From: Rhodovastum sp963709085
GTDB taxonomy: Bacteria; Pseudomonadota; Alphaproteobacteria; Acetobacterales; Acetobacteraceae
Assembly (NCBI GenBank): GCA_963709085.1
Contig: CAVPVB010000024.1
Coordinates: 558,001-622,000 of the forward strand
DNA length: 64,000 nt
Direction: 5' to 3'
Part shown: in pieces, positions 1 through 7,386 of the stretch
How positions within the stretch are numbered: the stretch's first letter is position 1
How the letters are laid out: each line of letters begins with the position of its first letter
The notes under the pieces: model-generated
The model's input: the letters and a program-made list of their open reading frames with translations, nothing else
Databases searched by the model: none
Told to the model about the DNA's origin: nothing
Position numbers and translations under genes: made by a program

Positions 1-2
1 CC

Positions 3-140
3 GACTGGCATCTCGGCGCGGGCATCTCGCCGCATGTGTTCGTGTCCGAGAAGGCGGCCAAGGCGAAGAAAATGCCGTTCATCGCGCCCGAGCCCGGCAC
101 GCCGATGCCCCGTCCGGCGCAACCGCCCGAGAATCCATAA
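3..140 (+). CDS. C-terminal fragment of an unknown protein
   Basis: An open frame runs in from the left edge and stops with TAA at 138-140. The 45 residues visible begin DWHLGAGISPHVFVSEK and end in a proline-rich tail (PMPRPAQPPENP). The start and most of the gene lie outside the window. I do not recognise the family; the Pro-rich end suggests an exported or surface protein, but that is only an inference. A ribosome-binding site for the next gene (AAGGGGG) follows directly, so the two may be co-transcribed. Confidence 0.5.
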   Translation, partial: DWHLGAGISPHVFVSEKAAKAKKMPFIAPEPGTPMPRPAQPPENP

Positions 141-156
141 CAAGGGGGATCATGTG

Positions 157-840
157 ATGCGAACGGACATGCTGGCGGCGACCGCCGCGCTTTCTCTGAT
201 GCTTCCGTTGCAGCCGGCGCGGGCCTGGATGCACGCCAACCCCGGCGGCGGATACACCCATTCCGGCAGTGCCGGCGGTTACCAGCACTCCACCACTGTC
301 GGCCCGGAGGGCGTGGCACATTCCAGCAACGCCGGCGGCTACGAGCATGGCACCGCCGCGACCTCGCAAGGCGTCGCCCATGCCAGCAATGCCGGCGGCT
401 ATGCGCACGGCACCGCCGCCAATTCGCAGGGCGTCGCCCATGCCAGCAATGCCGGCGGATATTATCACGGCACCGCGGCCGGACCGAACGGCGTGGAGCA
501 CACCGGCGCCTATGGCACCACCACGGCGAATTACGGCGGCTATTACCATCAGCCGGCGGTGGTGAACCATTACGGGGCGACCTGCGTGAACTGCGGTGCC
601 CCCGGGTACGGCGGCTACAGCGGTGGCGCGGTGGTGGCCGGGGCGGCGGTGGGGATAGCGGCGGGCGTTGCGGTGGGCGCCGCGGCGGCCAGCGCGGCGG
701 CGGCACCCGCGGCGTACGCGGTGTTGCCGGCCGGGTGCGCCTATCGTCCGTATGCCAGCGCCTATGCGTGCGGCGGCATGTGGCTGGCGCCCGCGTATGG
801 CGCGAACGGGGTTTATTACCGGGTGGTGCCGGCGCCCTGA
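157..840 (+). CDS. Secreted Gly/His/Ala repeat protein
   Basis: A protein of 227 residues starting at ATG 157, which has AAGGGGG 10 bases upstream; longer reading to 34 would run through the preceding gene and is rejected. Residues 1-23 form a signal peptide ending near ARA-W. Next come four 20-residue units of the form GGYxHGTAAxxQGVAHASNA (bases 274-513), then a His/Tyr-rich linker with a C-x-x-C pair, and an Ala/Gly/Val hydrophobic stretch. The C-terminal domain contains two Cys and ends ANGVYYRVVPAP. From memory, this last domain occurs in exported acetobacterial proteins of unknown function. Cell-surface or periplasmic location is inferred; the His-rich repeats could bind metal, but no function is established. 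Confidence 0.75.
   Translation: MRTDMLAATAALSLMLPLQPARAWMHANPGGGYTHSGSAGGYQHSTTVGPEGVAHSSNAGGYEHGTAATSQGVAHASNAGGYAHGTAANSQGVAHASNAGGYYHGTAAGPNGVEHTGAYGTTTANYGGYYHQPAVVNHYGATCVNCGAPGYGGYSGGAVVAGAAVGIAAGVAVGAAAASAAAAPAAYAVLPAGCAYRPYASAYACGGMWLAPAYGANGVYYRVVPAP
274..513 (+). repeat. Four tandem 60-bp (20-residue) coding repeats
   Basis: Units start at 274, 334, 394 and 454, each beginning with GGCGG(T/C/A)T for Gly-Gly-Tyr. Units 2 and 3 are nearly identical, and units 1 and 4 are diverged. Repeat number is likely to vary between strains by slippage or recombination. Confidence 0.85.
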
Positions 841-844
841 CGGA

Positions 845-1900
845 TCAGGCGGGGGGAGCGTTGAAGGCACGAGGTTGCACGATGGTGGCGAGGAGGTCTG
901 CGAACGGCGACCATCCAGCCATTTCGGCGAATGCGGCAATCTCGTCCTTCAGATTTTCCCGCACCCAGGCAAGGACAGCCGGATTGCTGCCCAGATCGAC
1001 GGCACGGACGAAGGCCGCACGTTGCTCTGCGATTTCCGGGATATCCTGGTCCGTCACGGTGCGGGAATCAGCCTCCCACAAGCGAAGATTTGTTTGTGCC
1101 AGCTTGCGTCGGTCATAGCCCATCGCCTGCATGCCGGTCTGAAACACCGCCTCGTCCGGAATGACGATATCGCGCAGGATATTTGCGGTCGACCAGAACG
1201 CCTCCGAGCTGATGATGGCCTCGGCGAATTCGCGATGCAGCACCATCCACTGGCGTCCCACGAAAAGCCCGACCCGGGAAAACAGGCTGCGTCGCTCACG
1301 CGCTTGCGCCGGCGTGAGCGGTTGCAGGTAGAGTGCCCTTTCCGCGCGCAATTCATACGAGCTGACGGCGGGACGCAGCCTGAGGGCGGTGATCGGCGAG
1401 GTCTCGACAGACTTGAACATCCAGTCGAGTTCGGCATCGACGATAAAGCGGATATCCGGCCGTTGCTGGTGGATCGCAGTACGGGGCGTCCGGTCACCGC
1501 GTGCCAGGATCAGCTCGGTGTCAGACTGATGCCAGCACTGCATGAACACGCGCTTCCCGTCCTGCCCGGTTCGGCCAAGGCATTCGAACAGCCGCGCTTG
1601 TGGCCATAGCGGCACGTCCCGGTCGCTGAGATTGATGTAATATACATGATCTGATCCGACAAATTTCTCAATAAACTTCAGCATTACATCCACCTGGCTG
1701 GCGCCACCCCAGCATACGGCATCCTCGTGATGCAGCGTAATGTTCGGTGTGCGCGCAGTCAGGTCAACCAGCGCGGGAGGTAAATGGTTAACCGCGCGGT
1801 CTATAGACAGCGCATAGTGGTTTTCTGGATGGTAAATGTTTGCCAGCAACAATGGAATGTTGCCGAGATAACCTGACGCCTGGATGTGATAGAAAATCAT
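845..1900 (-). CDS. GT14 (core-2/I-branching) family glycosyltransferase
   Basis: A 351-residue soluble protein with the hallmarks of the bacterial beta-1,6-N-acetylglucosaminyltransferase-like GT14 family. The N-terminus MIFYHIQASGY is followed by a short Rossmann-like region with HYALSIDR (the usual HYVIHID), then YYINLSDRDVPL near residue 95, matching the family's YINLSGxDYPL. Such enzymes transfer a sugar from a nucleotide-sugar donor to a surface glycan. The acceptor here is unknown. The gene stands alone and faces the repeat protein gene tail to tail, four bases apart. The 1886-1970 stretch upstream is slightly AT-richer and may hold its promoter. Confidence 0.8.
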   Translation of the reverse strand: MIFYHIQASGYLGNIPLLLANIYHPENHYALSIDRAVNHLPPALVDLTARTPNITLHHEDAVCWGGASQVDVMLKFIEKFVGSDHVYYINLSDRDVPLWPQARLFECLGRTGQDGKRVFMQCWHQSDTELILARGDRTPRTAIHQQRPDIRFIVDAELDWMFKSVETSPITALRLRPAVSSYELRAERALYLQPLTPAQARERRSLFSRVGLFVGRQWMVLHREFAEAIISSEAFWSTANILRDIVIPDEAVFQTGMQAMGYDRRKLAQTNLRLWEADSRTVTDQDIPEIAEQRAAFVRAVDLGSNPAVLAWVRENLKDEIAAFAEMAGWSPFADLLATIVQPRAFNAPPA

Positions 1901-1979
1901 GATTCAAATCCATTCGACATTGAATGTGCAGAACGGTTGGTGCGTGTTTTGCAACCGGCAGGGGCGGACCGGGGGCTTC

Positions 1980-2008
1980 CTTCTCCCCCTCCCCTTGAGG
2001 GGGAGAAG
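1980..2008. terminator. 11-bp perfect hairpin, possible terminator
   Basis: CTTCTCCCCCT and AGGGGGAGAAG form a perfect stem around a 7-base loop. It lies downstream of the DUF6489 gene on the minus strand. There is no clear U-run on either side, so intrinsic termination is uncertain; it may be a generic intergenic palindrome. Confidence 0.35.
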
Positions 2009-2037
2009 AAAGCTGCTTCTTTTCTGGACGGCCGGCG

Positions 2038-2286
2038 CTACTCGCCGGGCTTCTGTGCGGTTTTCGGGCCGGTGCCCAGCATGAAGCCTTCCATCGCTTT
2101 CTGCATTTCGGCCGCGCCGGTGGGCACCAGGGCGAGCCAGTGGCGCATCAGGCTCTCGGGACTGATGTCGGCGACGGCCTCGCGCATCCGCGCCTGTAGC
2201 GCCGCCTGCAGGGCGCCGAGGTCGGGCAGGCCCAGAAAGGTGCGGGCTTCCTCGGGCGTGCATTCGACGTTGACGGTGATTTTCAT
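2038..2286 (-). CDS. DUF6489 family small protein
   Basis: An 82-residue acidic protein beginning MKITVNVECTPEEARTFLGL, the typical start of the alphaproteobacterial DUF6489 family (recognised from memory). The longer frame to 2475 runs through tRNA-Pro and is rejected; ATG 2284-2286 is preceded by GGGAGG. The family has no known function. The protein is mostly helical, has no signal peptide or membrane segment, and ends in a lysine-rich tail. The gene is transcribed in the same direction as the tRNA upstream. Confidence 0.8.
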   Translation of the reverse strand: MKITVNVECTPEEARTFLGLPDLGALQAALQARMREAVADISPESLMRHWLALVPTGAAEMQKAMEGFMLGTGPKTAQKPGE

Positions 2287-2356
2287 GATTTCCCTCCCGG
2301 TTCCGCCATCCGTGACACGGATGGGGATGGTGGGGTACCACCATAGGGCGGGGAGA

Positions 2357-2433
2357 TGGTCGGAGTGAGAGGATTCGAACCTCCGGCCCCTGCGTCCCGA
2401 ACACAGTGCTCTACCAGGCTGAGCTACACTCCG
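2357..2433 (-). tRNA. tRNA-Pro (CGG)
   Basis: A 77-nt cloverleaf. The acceptor stem is CGGAGTG/CACTCCG, the D-arm starts TAGCTCAGCCTGG, the anticodon stem is CTGTG/CGCAG with loop TTCGGGA (anticodon CGG), and the T-arm contains GGTTCGAATCC. Discriminator A and CCA are encoded. It decodes CCG, a frequent proline codon in this GC-rich genome. Confidence 0.95.
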
Positions 2434-2483
2434 GCCGTGGGCGCCGCGTATAACGATCGTGCGGCGACGGCGCAAGCCTACGG

Positions 2484-2546
2484 AATGGGTTCCAAGGGCC
2501 TCTCGGCCCTTGGCGGGTCCAGGGCAGAGCCCTGGCCTTGACTTCC
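2484..2546. repeat. Dispersed palindromic repeat, copy 1
   Basis: Two nested palindromes, CCAAGGGCC-TCTC-GGCCCTTGG and CCAGGGCAGAGCCCTGG, separated by CGGGT and ended by a purine-rich AAGGAAG on the minus strand. It abuts the stop codon of the LOG gene. At least eight canonical copies lie in this window (also near 8620, 16838, 16983, 27862, 33551, 43750 and 56210), mostly touching a stop codon. Confidence 0.85.
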
Positions 2547-3128
2547 TTAAAGTCGCGCCGCTTTGCCGCCGTTCGCGGCGTGCAAGTGTTGCAGCCGTTC
2601 GACCGTCGCGCCGACCCCGTCGGCGCGCTCGAAAAGGTCGCGCAAATCCGGCCGGGCGAACCCGTTTTCAATCGCGGCCTCGATGGCGGCCAGCAGGGGT
2701 GCGGCCGAGCCGGCCACGTCGCAGATCAGGATGGGTTTGTCGTGCAGTTTCAACTGCCGCCAGGTGATGATCTCGATGGTTTCGTCCAGGGTGCCGAGGC
2801 CGCCGGGCAGCGAGACGAAGGCGTCGGACAGCTCGAACATGTGGCGTTTGCGGCTGTGCATGCTGTCGGTGATGACCAGCTCCGTCACGCCGTCATGGGC
2901 GACTTCCCAGCGGGTGAGGAATTCGGGGATGACGCCGATCACCTGGCCGCCCTCGGCGAGGGCGCCGTCGGCGAGCGCGCCCATCAGGCCGATGCGGCCG
3001 CCGCCATACACAAGGCGCATGCCAGCGCGGGCCATGGTGCGGCCGAGTTCGGTGGCGGCGGCGTGGAAGACGGGATCGTGGCCGGCTTGGGCGCCGCAGA
3101 ACACGGCGACGGTGTGAACGTCTGACAT
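2547..3128 (-). CDS. LOG-family nucleoside 5'-monophosphate phosphoribohydrolase
   Basis: 193 residues. The family (TIGR00730; LOG/YvdD) hydrolyses the N-glycosidic bond of nucleoside monophosphates, in plants and some bacteria releasing free cytokinin bases. Visible signatures are VFCGAQ near the N-terminus, VYGGGRIGLMG (phosphate loop), SRKRHMFEL and the diagnostic LPGGLGTLDE. ATG 3126-3128 gives the usual start (MSDVHTVAVFCGA); the longer frame upstream overlaps the cytochrome c' gene's leader. Cytoplasmic. The physiological substrate cannot be read from sequence. The gene diverges from the cytochrome c' gene, about 100 bases away. Confidence 0.9.
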   Translation of the reverse strand: MSDVHTVAVFCGAQAGHDPVFHAAATELGRTMARAGMRLVYGGGRIGLMGALADGALAEGGQVIGVIPEFLTRWEVAHDGVTELVITDSMHSRKRHMFELSDAFVSLPGGLGTLDETIEIITWRQLKLHDKPILICDVAGSAAPLLAAIEAAIENGFARPDLRDLFERADGVGATVERLQHLHAANGGKAARL

Positions 3129-3228
3129 GGGCCTCCTGGGTGGTCTTGGGCGCGCGGGCTCCGGTTTGGGTTGCCGCGGGGCGGGCTGCAAGCGAATTTG
3201 CCGGGGCACTGGGTCGGACGGGAAGGCA

Positions 3229-3669
3229 ATGCGCAGGTTGGGACGGATCGCCGGGGCGTTTTCGCTGCTGGCATCGATGGGCGCGGGGGCGGCCGAGGCG
3301 CCGCAGGCGGCGGTGGCCGAACGGCAGGCGGGCGAGCATCGCGCCGGCGAGATCATGCGCGATCTGCGGCTGGATGTCCTGGCCGGGCGCGATGTCGTGC
3401 CGTTGGCGGAAAAGGCGCAGCTTGTGGCGGACTGGGCCGCCCGCCTGCCCGCCCTGTTCCCGCCCGGCAGCGACCAGGGCGAGACCAATGCGCTGCCGGC
3501 GGTGTGGTTCGATCGCGCCGGCTTCGCGGCGAAGGCACGCGCCCTGGACGAACAGGCGCGGCTTCTGGTGGCGGCGGCGCGGGCCGGCGATCGGGCCGCG
3601 TTCGCCGCCGCCTACCTGTCAACCGGCAATGCGTGCGCCGAATGCCACCGCTTCTTCCGCCAGCACTGA
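3229..3669 (+). CDS. Cytochrome c' / c556-like protein
   Basis: 146 residues from ATG 3229 (GGAAGG just upstream). A signal peptide ends around AGAAEA, so the protein is periplasmic. It is an almost all-helical protein with a single haem-c motif CAECH near the C-terminus (ACAECHRFFRQH), the layout of four-helix cytochromes c'. The conserved tail and lone C-terminal haem separate it from class I cytochromes c. The gene ends two bases before the end of a cytochrome b561 gene on the other strand. Such pairs often form a periplasmic/membrane electron relay, so shared function is likely even though they converge. Confidence 0.85.
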   Translation: MRRLGRIAGAFSLLASMGAGAAEAPQAAVAERQAGEHRAGEIMRDLRLDVLAGRDVVPLAEKAQLVADWAARLPALFPPGSDQGETNALPAVWFDRAGFAAKARALDEQARLLVAAARAGDRAAFAAAYLSTGNACAECHRFFRQH

Positions 3670-3670
3670 A

Positions 3671-4363
3671 TTACACCTGGGTGGCGAGCGCCCACACCGC
3701 CGCGCCGGCCACCGCCAGCACCAGGGCGGCGCGCAGCGGGCTCACCAGGCGGGGCTGGCGGGTGGCCGCGGGCAGCCGCTTCACCCCGGTGATCATGGGT
3801 CGCACGAGGTTGTGCTTCTTGAACCGGGCATAGGCGCCGATGGCCGCGATGTGCAGCACGATCACCCCGGCCAGCAGATAGAAATTGATCGCGTGCACGT
3901 CGCCGGCGAGGCTGGCGGTCTGCTTGCTCACGAACTTCACCAGCGGCCCGGCGGCGGCATAGGGGGCGCCGTATTCCTCGGTGTTGAACAGGCCGGACAG
4001 CACCTGCACGCCGAGCAGCAGGAGCATCACCAGCACCATCCAGCCGCCGGCCGGGTTGTGGCCGACCTGGGTGTCGGGGCCGCGCTGGCCGAAGCCGCGC
4101 AGGGTCTGCAGCGCCTTCACCGGGCTGACGAGGAAGTGGCGGAACCGGGCGGTCTCACTGCCGATAAAGCCCCAGATCAGACGGAACAGCAGCAGCGTCA
4201 GCACGGTGTAGCCGGACAGCAGGTGCAGGCGCATCCAGTTGGCTTCCACGCTGATGAAGCTTGTCAGCAGCAGCAGCACGATGGCCCAATGGAACAGCCG
4301 GGTCGGCGCGTCCCATACGCGCATCGGGAGCATCATCGTGCGGTTGAAATCGCGCAGCGCCAT
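3671..4363 (-). CDS. Cytochrome b561-family membrane protein
   Basis: 230 residues with about five hydrophobic segments and the b561/Ni-Fe hydrogenase b-subunit pattern: RVWDAPTRLFHWAIVLLL (haem His), HLLSGYTVLTLLLFRLIWG (second His), and a later DVHAINFYLLAGVIVLHIAA (two His). These ligands should bind two b haems in the inner membrane. Such proteins pass electrons between the quinone pool and a periplasmic cytochrome c, here plausibly the neighbouring cytochrome c'. A further C-terminal hydrophobic segment (AALVLAVAGAAVWALA) is visible. ATG 4363 is the only reasonable start. Confidence 0.85.
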   Translation of the reverse strand: MALRDFNRTMMLPMRVWDAPTRLFHWAIVLLLLTSFISVEANWMRLHLLSGYTVLTLLLFRLIWGFIGSETARFRHFLVSPVKALQTLRGFGQRGPDTQVGHNPAGGWMVLVMLLLLGVQVLSGLFNTEEYGAPYAAAGPLVKFVSKQTASLAGDVHAINFYLLAGVIVLHIAAIGAYARFKKHNLVRPMITGVKRLPAATRQPRLVSPLRAALVLAVAGAAVWALATQV

Positions 4364-4449
4364 GCGGGCCTCCTTCGTTGCGTTTCCGTGGCGGCATCTT
4401 GCCGCGAAATCGGCCGGCGCGCGATGCCCCCCGTTATGTTGACCCGGTC

Positions 4450-5277
4450 ATGTTGACCCTTGGGTTCTGGGAACGTGAAGTCCTGCTGGCGTGGCAGGCG
4501 GAGCGGGCGCCGATCGTGGCGGCCGGGGTGGCGCTCGCGGTGTGGCTGGCGGGGCGGCTGCTGCGGTCGGCCCGGCTGCAGGCGGCGGCCGCCGGGCTGG
4601 CGCTGTGCGTCGGGTGGGGACTGGCGCTGGGGGGCGTGCCGGTCAGGCCGCATTTGCCGGCCGAGCGCCTGCCGGTGCTGGCGATCGCCGCGCTGGCGGC
4701 CGGCCTCGCGGTGGATTTCTCCGGCCGGGCGGCAGGGCTCGCCGGGTTCCTGCTGGCGGTGGGCGCCGGGTGGTGGCTGGCGGGCGCGCCGCGCAGCGAT
4801 GCCGAGGCCGGGCTGGTGCTGCCGCATATGGGCTGCCTCGCGCTCGGCATGCTGCTGGCGTTGCGGCTGCTGCGGGCACCGTGCAGCCCGTGGTCAACCG
4901 CCGCCGCCGCGCTGACCCTGTGGGGCGCGCTGGCGGCGACCGGGGCCGCTTCGGTGTGGGCGGCCTGCGCTCTCGTGCTGCTGGCTGCCAGCCTGGGCCA
5001 GGTGGGGGCCCCGCGCGGCACGGCGAGCGTTCGCCTGCCGATGGCGGCCGGGCTGGCCGGTCTGGCGGGGCTGGCCGTGCTGGTGCTGGGGCGGCTCGGC
5101 CGGGGCGGCGTGTCGCGCTTCGACCTCGCCGCGCTGGCACCGCTGCTGACGATCTGGGTGCTGCCGCGGCTGACCTCCCGGCTGCCAGCTTCCGGGGGGT
5201 TGGCGGCGGCAATCGTGGCGGCGGCGCTTTCCGTGGGCCTGGTCTGGGGGGCCGTCCGGCTCGGATGGGTGCGCTGA
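4450..5277 (+). CDS. Polytopic membrane protein, unknown function
   Basis: 275 residues starting MLTLGFWEREVLLAWQAERAP; the frame is open back to 4378, but that extension is Arg-rich and non-membrane, so ATG 4450 is preferred although no clear ribosome-binding site is seen. The rest is almost entirely Ala/Gly/Leu/Val hydrophobic segments, about eight to nine, with short Arg loops. I do not recognise a family. Strong GC3 bias and a long open frame support coding. It converges with the next gene, ten bases away. Confidence 0.55.
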   Translation: MLTLGFWEREVLLAWQAERAPIVAAGVALAVWLAGRLLRSARLQAAAAGLALCVGWGLALGGVPVRPHLPAERLPVLAIAALAAGLAVDFSGRAAGLAGFLLAVGAGWWLAGAPRSDAEAGLVLPHMGCLALGMLLALRLLRAPCSPWSTAAAALTLWGALAATGAASVWAACALVLLAASLGQVGAPRGTASVRLPMAAGLAGLAGLAVLVLGRLGRGGVSRFDLAALAPLLTIWVLPRLTSRLPASGGLAAAIVAAALSVGLVWGAVRLGWVR

Positions 5278-5286
5278 TACGCCGCG

Positions 5287-5736
5287 CTATCCCGACTCGA
5301 TTTCTCCCCCCTCGGCCAGCAGGTCGAGAAAGGGCGCCAGCCGCAGCAGGAACAGGGTGAGTTCGGTCAGCAGCTCGCCGGCGCTGGCCGGCAGAGCGAG
5401 GTTGATCTCCGTCTCGGCCACGATGCAGTGGTCGGGCCGCAGCCTCACCTTCCAGCCCGCCGGCAGCAGGCCCGGCAATGCCCGCACGGTGGCGAAAACC
5501 GCCTGGCGCGGCAGCGTGCCGGGCGCCTCGGGCCGGCCGGTGCTGGGCACCCGCCCGAGCCCGGCCCGCAGCACCAGCGTTCCCCCCTCCGGTTCCACGG
5601 AGGTCAGGCGCGCCTGCACCACATGGCCGCGCCAGGCGACGCGGAACGAGGGAAACCGCTCCGGCGTGCTGGGCGTGAGACGCCCATCCGTGTCCACGGT
5701 GAACGGTCCGAGTTTGAATGGCGCATCGAGGGGCAT
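5287..5736 (-). CDS. Conserved hypothetical protein
   Basis: 149 residues from ATG 5734-5736 (MPLDAPFKLGPFTVDTDGRL); an upstream ATG at 5784 would add 16 residues. A beta-rich N-terminal part (FRVAWRGHVVQARL, GTLVLRAGLGRVP) is followed by a C-terminal amphipathic helix rich in Leu (ELLTELTLFLLRLAPFLDLLAEGGE). There is no signal peptide. The mix of an N-terminal FTVDxDGRL and RPDHCIVAETEI resembles small acetobacterial proteins of unknown function; I cannot name a family. It diverges from psd. Confidence 0.6.
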   Translation of the reverse strand: MPLDAPFKLGPFTVDTDGRLTPSTPERFPSFRVAWRGHVVQARLTSVEPEGGTLVLRAGLGRVPSTGRPEAPGTLPRQAVFATVRALPGLLPAGWKVRLRPDHCIVAETEINLALPASAGELLTELTLFLLRLAPFLDLLAEGGEIESG

Positions 5737-5822
5737 CGCGGCCTCCGGGTCAGGCGGGCAACTTGCCGCGGAACGATGAAACATCCATAAACGCGGCCTT
5801 CCTGCGGGGTTCCCTGAGCACC

Positions 5823-6494
5823 ATGTCCGTCGTCGATACGTTGCGCCTCGTCGTGGCGCCGCCTCATCCCGCCGGCTATCGGTTCATCGCGGCCGGGCTC
5901 GCGGTGTTTTTCGTCGGCCTGCCGCTGGGCGGCTGGCTGGCCTGGCCGGCGCTGCTGTTCACCCTGTTCTGCCTGTACTTTTTCCGCGACCCCGAACGCG
6001 TGCCGCCGGCCTGGCCTGGGCTCGCGCTGGCGCCTGCCGATGGCCGCGTCGTTTCGGTCATCCAGGCGCCGCCGCCGAAGGAACTCGGCCTGGGCAACGC
6101 GCCGCGCTGGCGGGTGTCGATCTTCCTGTCGGTGCTCGATGTGCACGTCAACCGCATGCCGGTGGACGGCACGGTGACCCGGGTGAAGTACCACCAGGGT
6201 AAGTTCCTCAGCGCCGAGCTGGACAAGGCGAGCGAGGACAACGAGCGCAACGCCCTGGCGGTGCGGCTGGCGGATGGGCGCGACGTGGCGGTGGTGCAGA
6301 TCGCCGGGCTGATCGCGCGCCGCATCCTGTGCGACGCGCGCGAGGGCAGCGTGCTGCGGGCCGGCGAGCGCTTCGGCATTATTCGCTTCGGCAGCCGGAC
6401 CGACCTTTACCTGCCCGAGGGCGTGCGCCCGCTGGTGGCGGTGGGCCAGACGATGATTGGCGGCGAAACCGTGATCGCCGATCTGGCCACCTGA
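5823..6494 (+). CDS. psd: Phosphatidylserine decarboxylase proenzyme (PSD-A type)
   Basis: 223 residues. It decarboxylates phosphatidylserine to phosphatidylethanolamine at the inner membrane. A hydrophobic N-terminal hairpin (residues 20-50) is followed by YFFRDPERVPP, APADGRVVSV, the DVHVNRMPVDG motif and RFGSRTDLYLP near the C-terminus. The Gly-Ser in FGS is the self-cleavage site that makes the pyruvoyl cofactor. The short length is typical of the PSD-A subfamily, which is often paired with pssA, as here: its TGA overlaps the pssA ATG (TGATG). Confidence 0.95.
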   Translation: MSVVDTLRLVVAPPHPAGYRFIAAGLAVFFVGLPLGGWLAWPALLFTLFCLYFFRDPERVPPAWPGLALAPADGRVVSVIQAPPPKELGLGNAPRWRVSIFLSVLDVHVNRMPVDGTVTRVKYHQGKFLSAELDKASEDNERNALAVRLADGRDVAVVQIAGLIARRILCDAREGSVLRAGERFGIIRFGSRTDLYLPEGVRPLVAVGQTMIGGETVIADLAT

Positions 6495-7360
6495 TGGCCG
6501 CCTCCTTCCCCAGGCCGCGTCCGGTGGCGGCCAAGATCGGCTTGCTGCGCGGGCGTTTCCGGCGCCGCAACCGGCCGCGCTTCAAGGGACCGTCGTTCAA
6601 CCGGATGGTGCCCAACCTGCTGACCATGCTCGGCCTGTGCGCCGGGCTCACCTCCATCCGCTTCGCCATCGAAGGCCGCTTCGGCGCCGCGGCGGTGGCG
6701 ATCGTGGTCGCCGCCTGCATCGACGGGCTGGACGGACGCATCGCCCGGCTGTTGAAGGCCACCTCCCGGTTCGGCGCCGAGTTCGACAGCCTCGCCGACT
6801 TCCTGTGCTTCGGCGTGGCGCCGGCGTTCATTTTGTATCTGTGGACGCTGCAATCGGCGCATGGCTACGGCTTCATGCCCTGCCTGATGTTCGCGGTGTG
6901 CATGGCGCTGCGGCTGGCGCGCTTCAATGCGTCGCTGGATGCGCCGCACACGGCGGCCTACACCTATAATTTCTTCACCGGCGTGCCCGCGCCGGCCGGG
7001 GCCGGGCTGGTGCTGTTCCCGCTGTTCCTCGGGCTGGAAGCGAAGTGGCTCGGCATGGACTGGCTGCTGCGGGTGGCGCAGTTTCCGCCGTTCGTCGCCA
7101 CCGTGCTGATCGGCACCGCGCTGCTGCTGGTCTCCACCCTGCCGGTGTGGAGCTTCAAGAACTTCAAGGTGCCGACCGAATACGTGCTGTGGCTGCTGCT
7201 CGGCACCGGCTTGTTCGCGGCGCTGCTGGTGGCCGACCCCTGGGCGGCGCTGGCGGCGGGCAGCCTCCTCTATCTGGTCATGCTGCCCTTCAGCGTCCGC
7301 AGCTTCCGCCGCCTCAAGCGCGAGGCGGAAGAGACGGAGCCCGAACAGCCGCCTGACTGA
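6494..7360 (+). CDS. pssA: CDP-diacylglycerol-serine O-phosphatidyltransferase
   Basis: 288 residues. It makes phosphatidylserine from CDP-diacylglycerol and serine, supplying psd. The CDP-alcohol phosphatidyltransferase motif DG-x2-AR-x8-G-x3-D-x3-D is complete at about residues 78-100 (DGRIARLL...FGAEFDSLAD). A basic N-terminus (RRRNRPRFKG) precedes about eight membrane segments. The start codon overlaps the psd stop, giving translational coupling. The charged C-terminal tail is short. A two-step PE pathway in one operon is normal for alphaproteobacteria. Confidence 0.95.
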   Translation: MAASFPRPRPVAAKIGLLRGRFRRRNRPRFKGPSFNRMVPNLLTMLGLCAGLTSIRFAIEGRFGAAAVAIVVAACIDGLDGRIARLLKATSRFGAEFDSLADFLCFGVAPAFILYLWTLQSAHGYGFMPCLMFAVCMALRLARFNASLDAPHTAAYTYNFFTGVPAPAGAGLVLFPLFLGLEAKWLGMDWLLRVAQFPPFVATVLIGTALLLVSTLPVWSFKNFKVPTEYVLWLLLGTGLFAALLVADPWAALAAGSLLYLVMLPFSVRSFRRLKREAEETEPEQPPD

Positions 7361-7386
7361 GTCCGCCCGACTGTGAGTTCGGCGGC

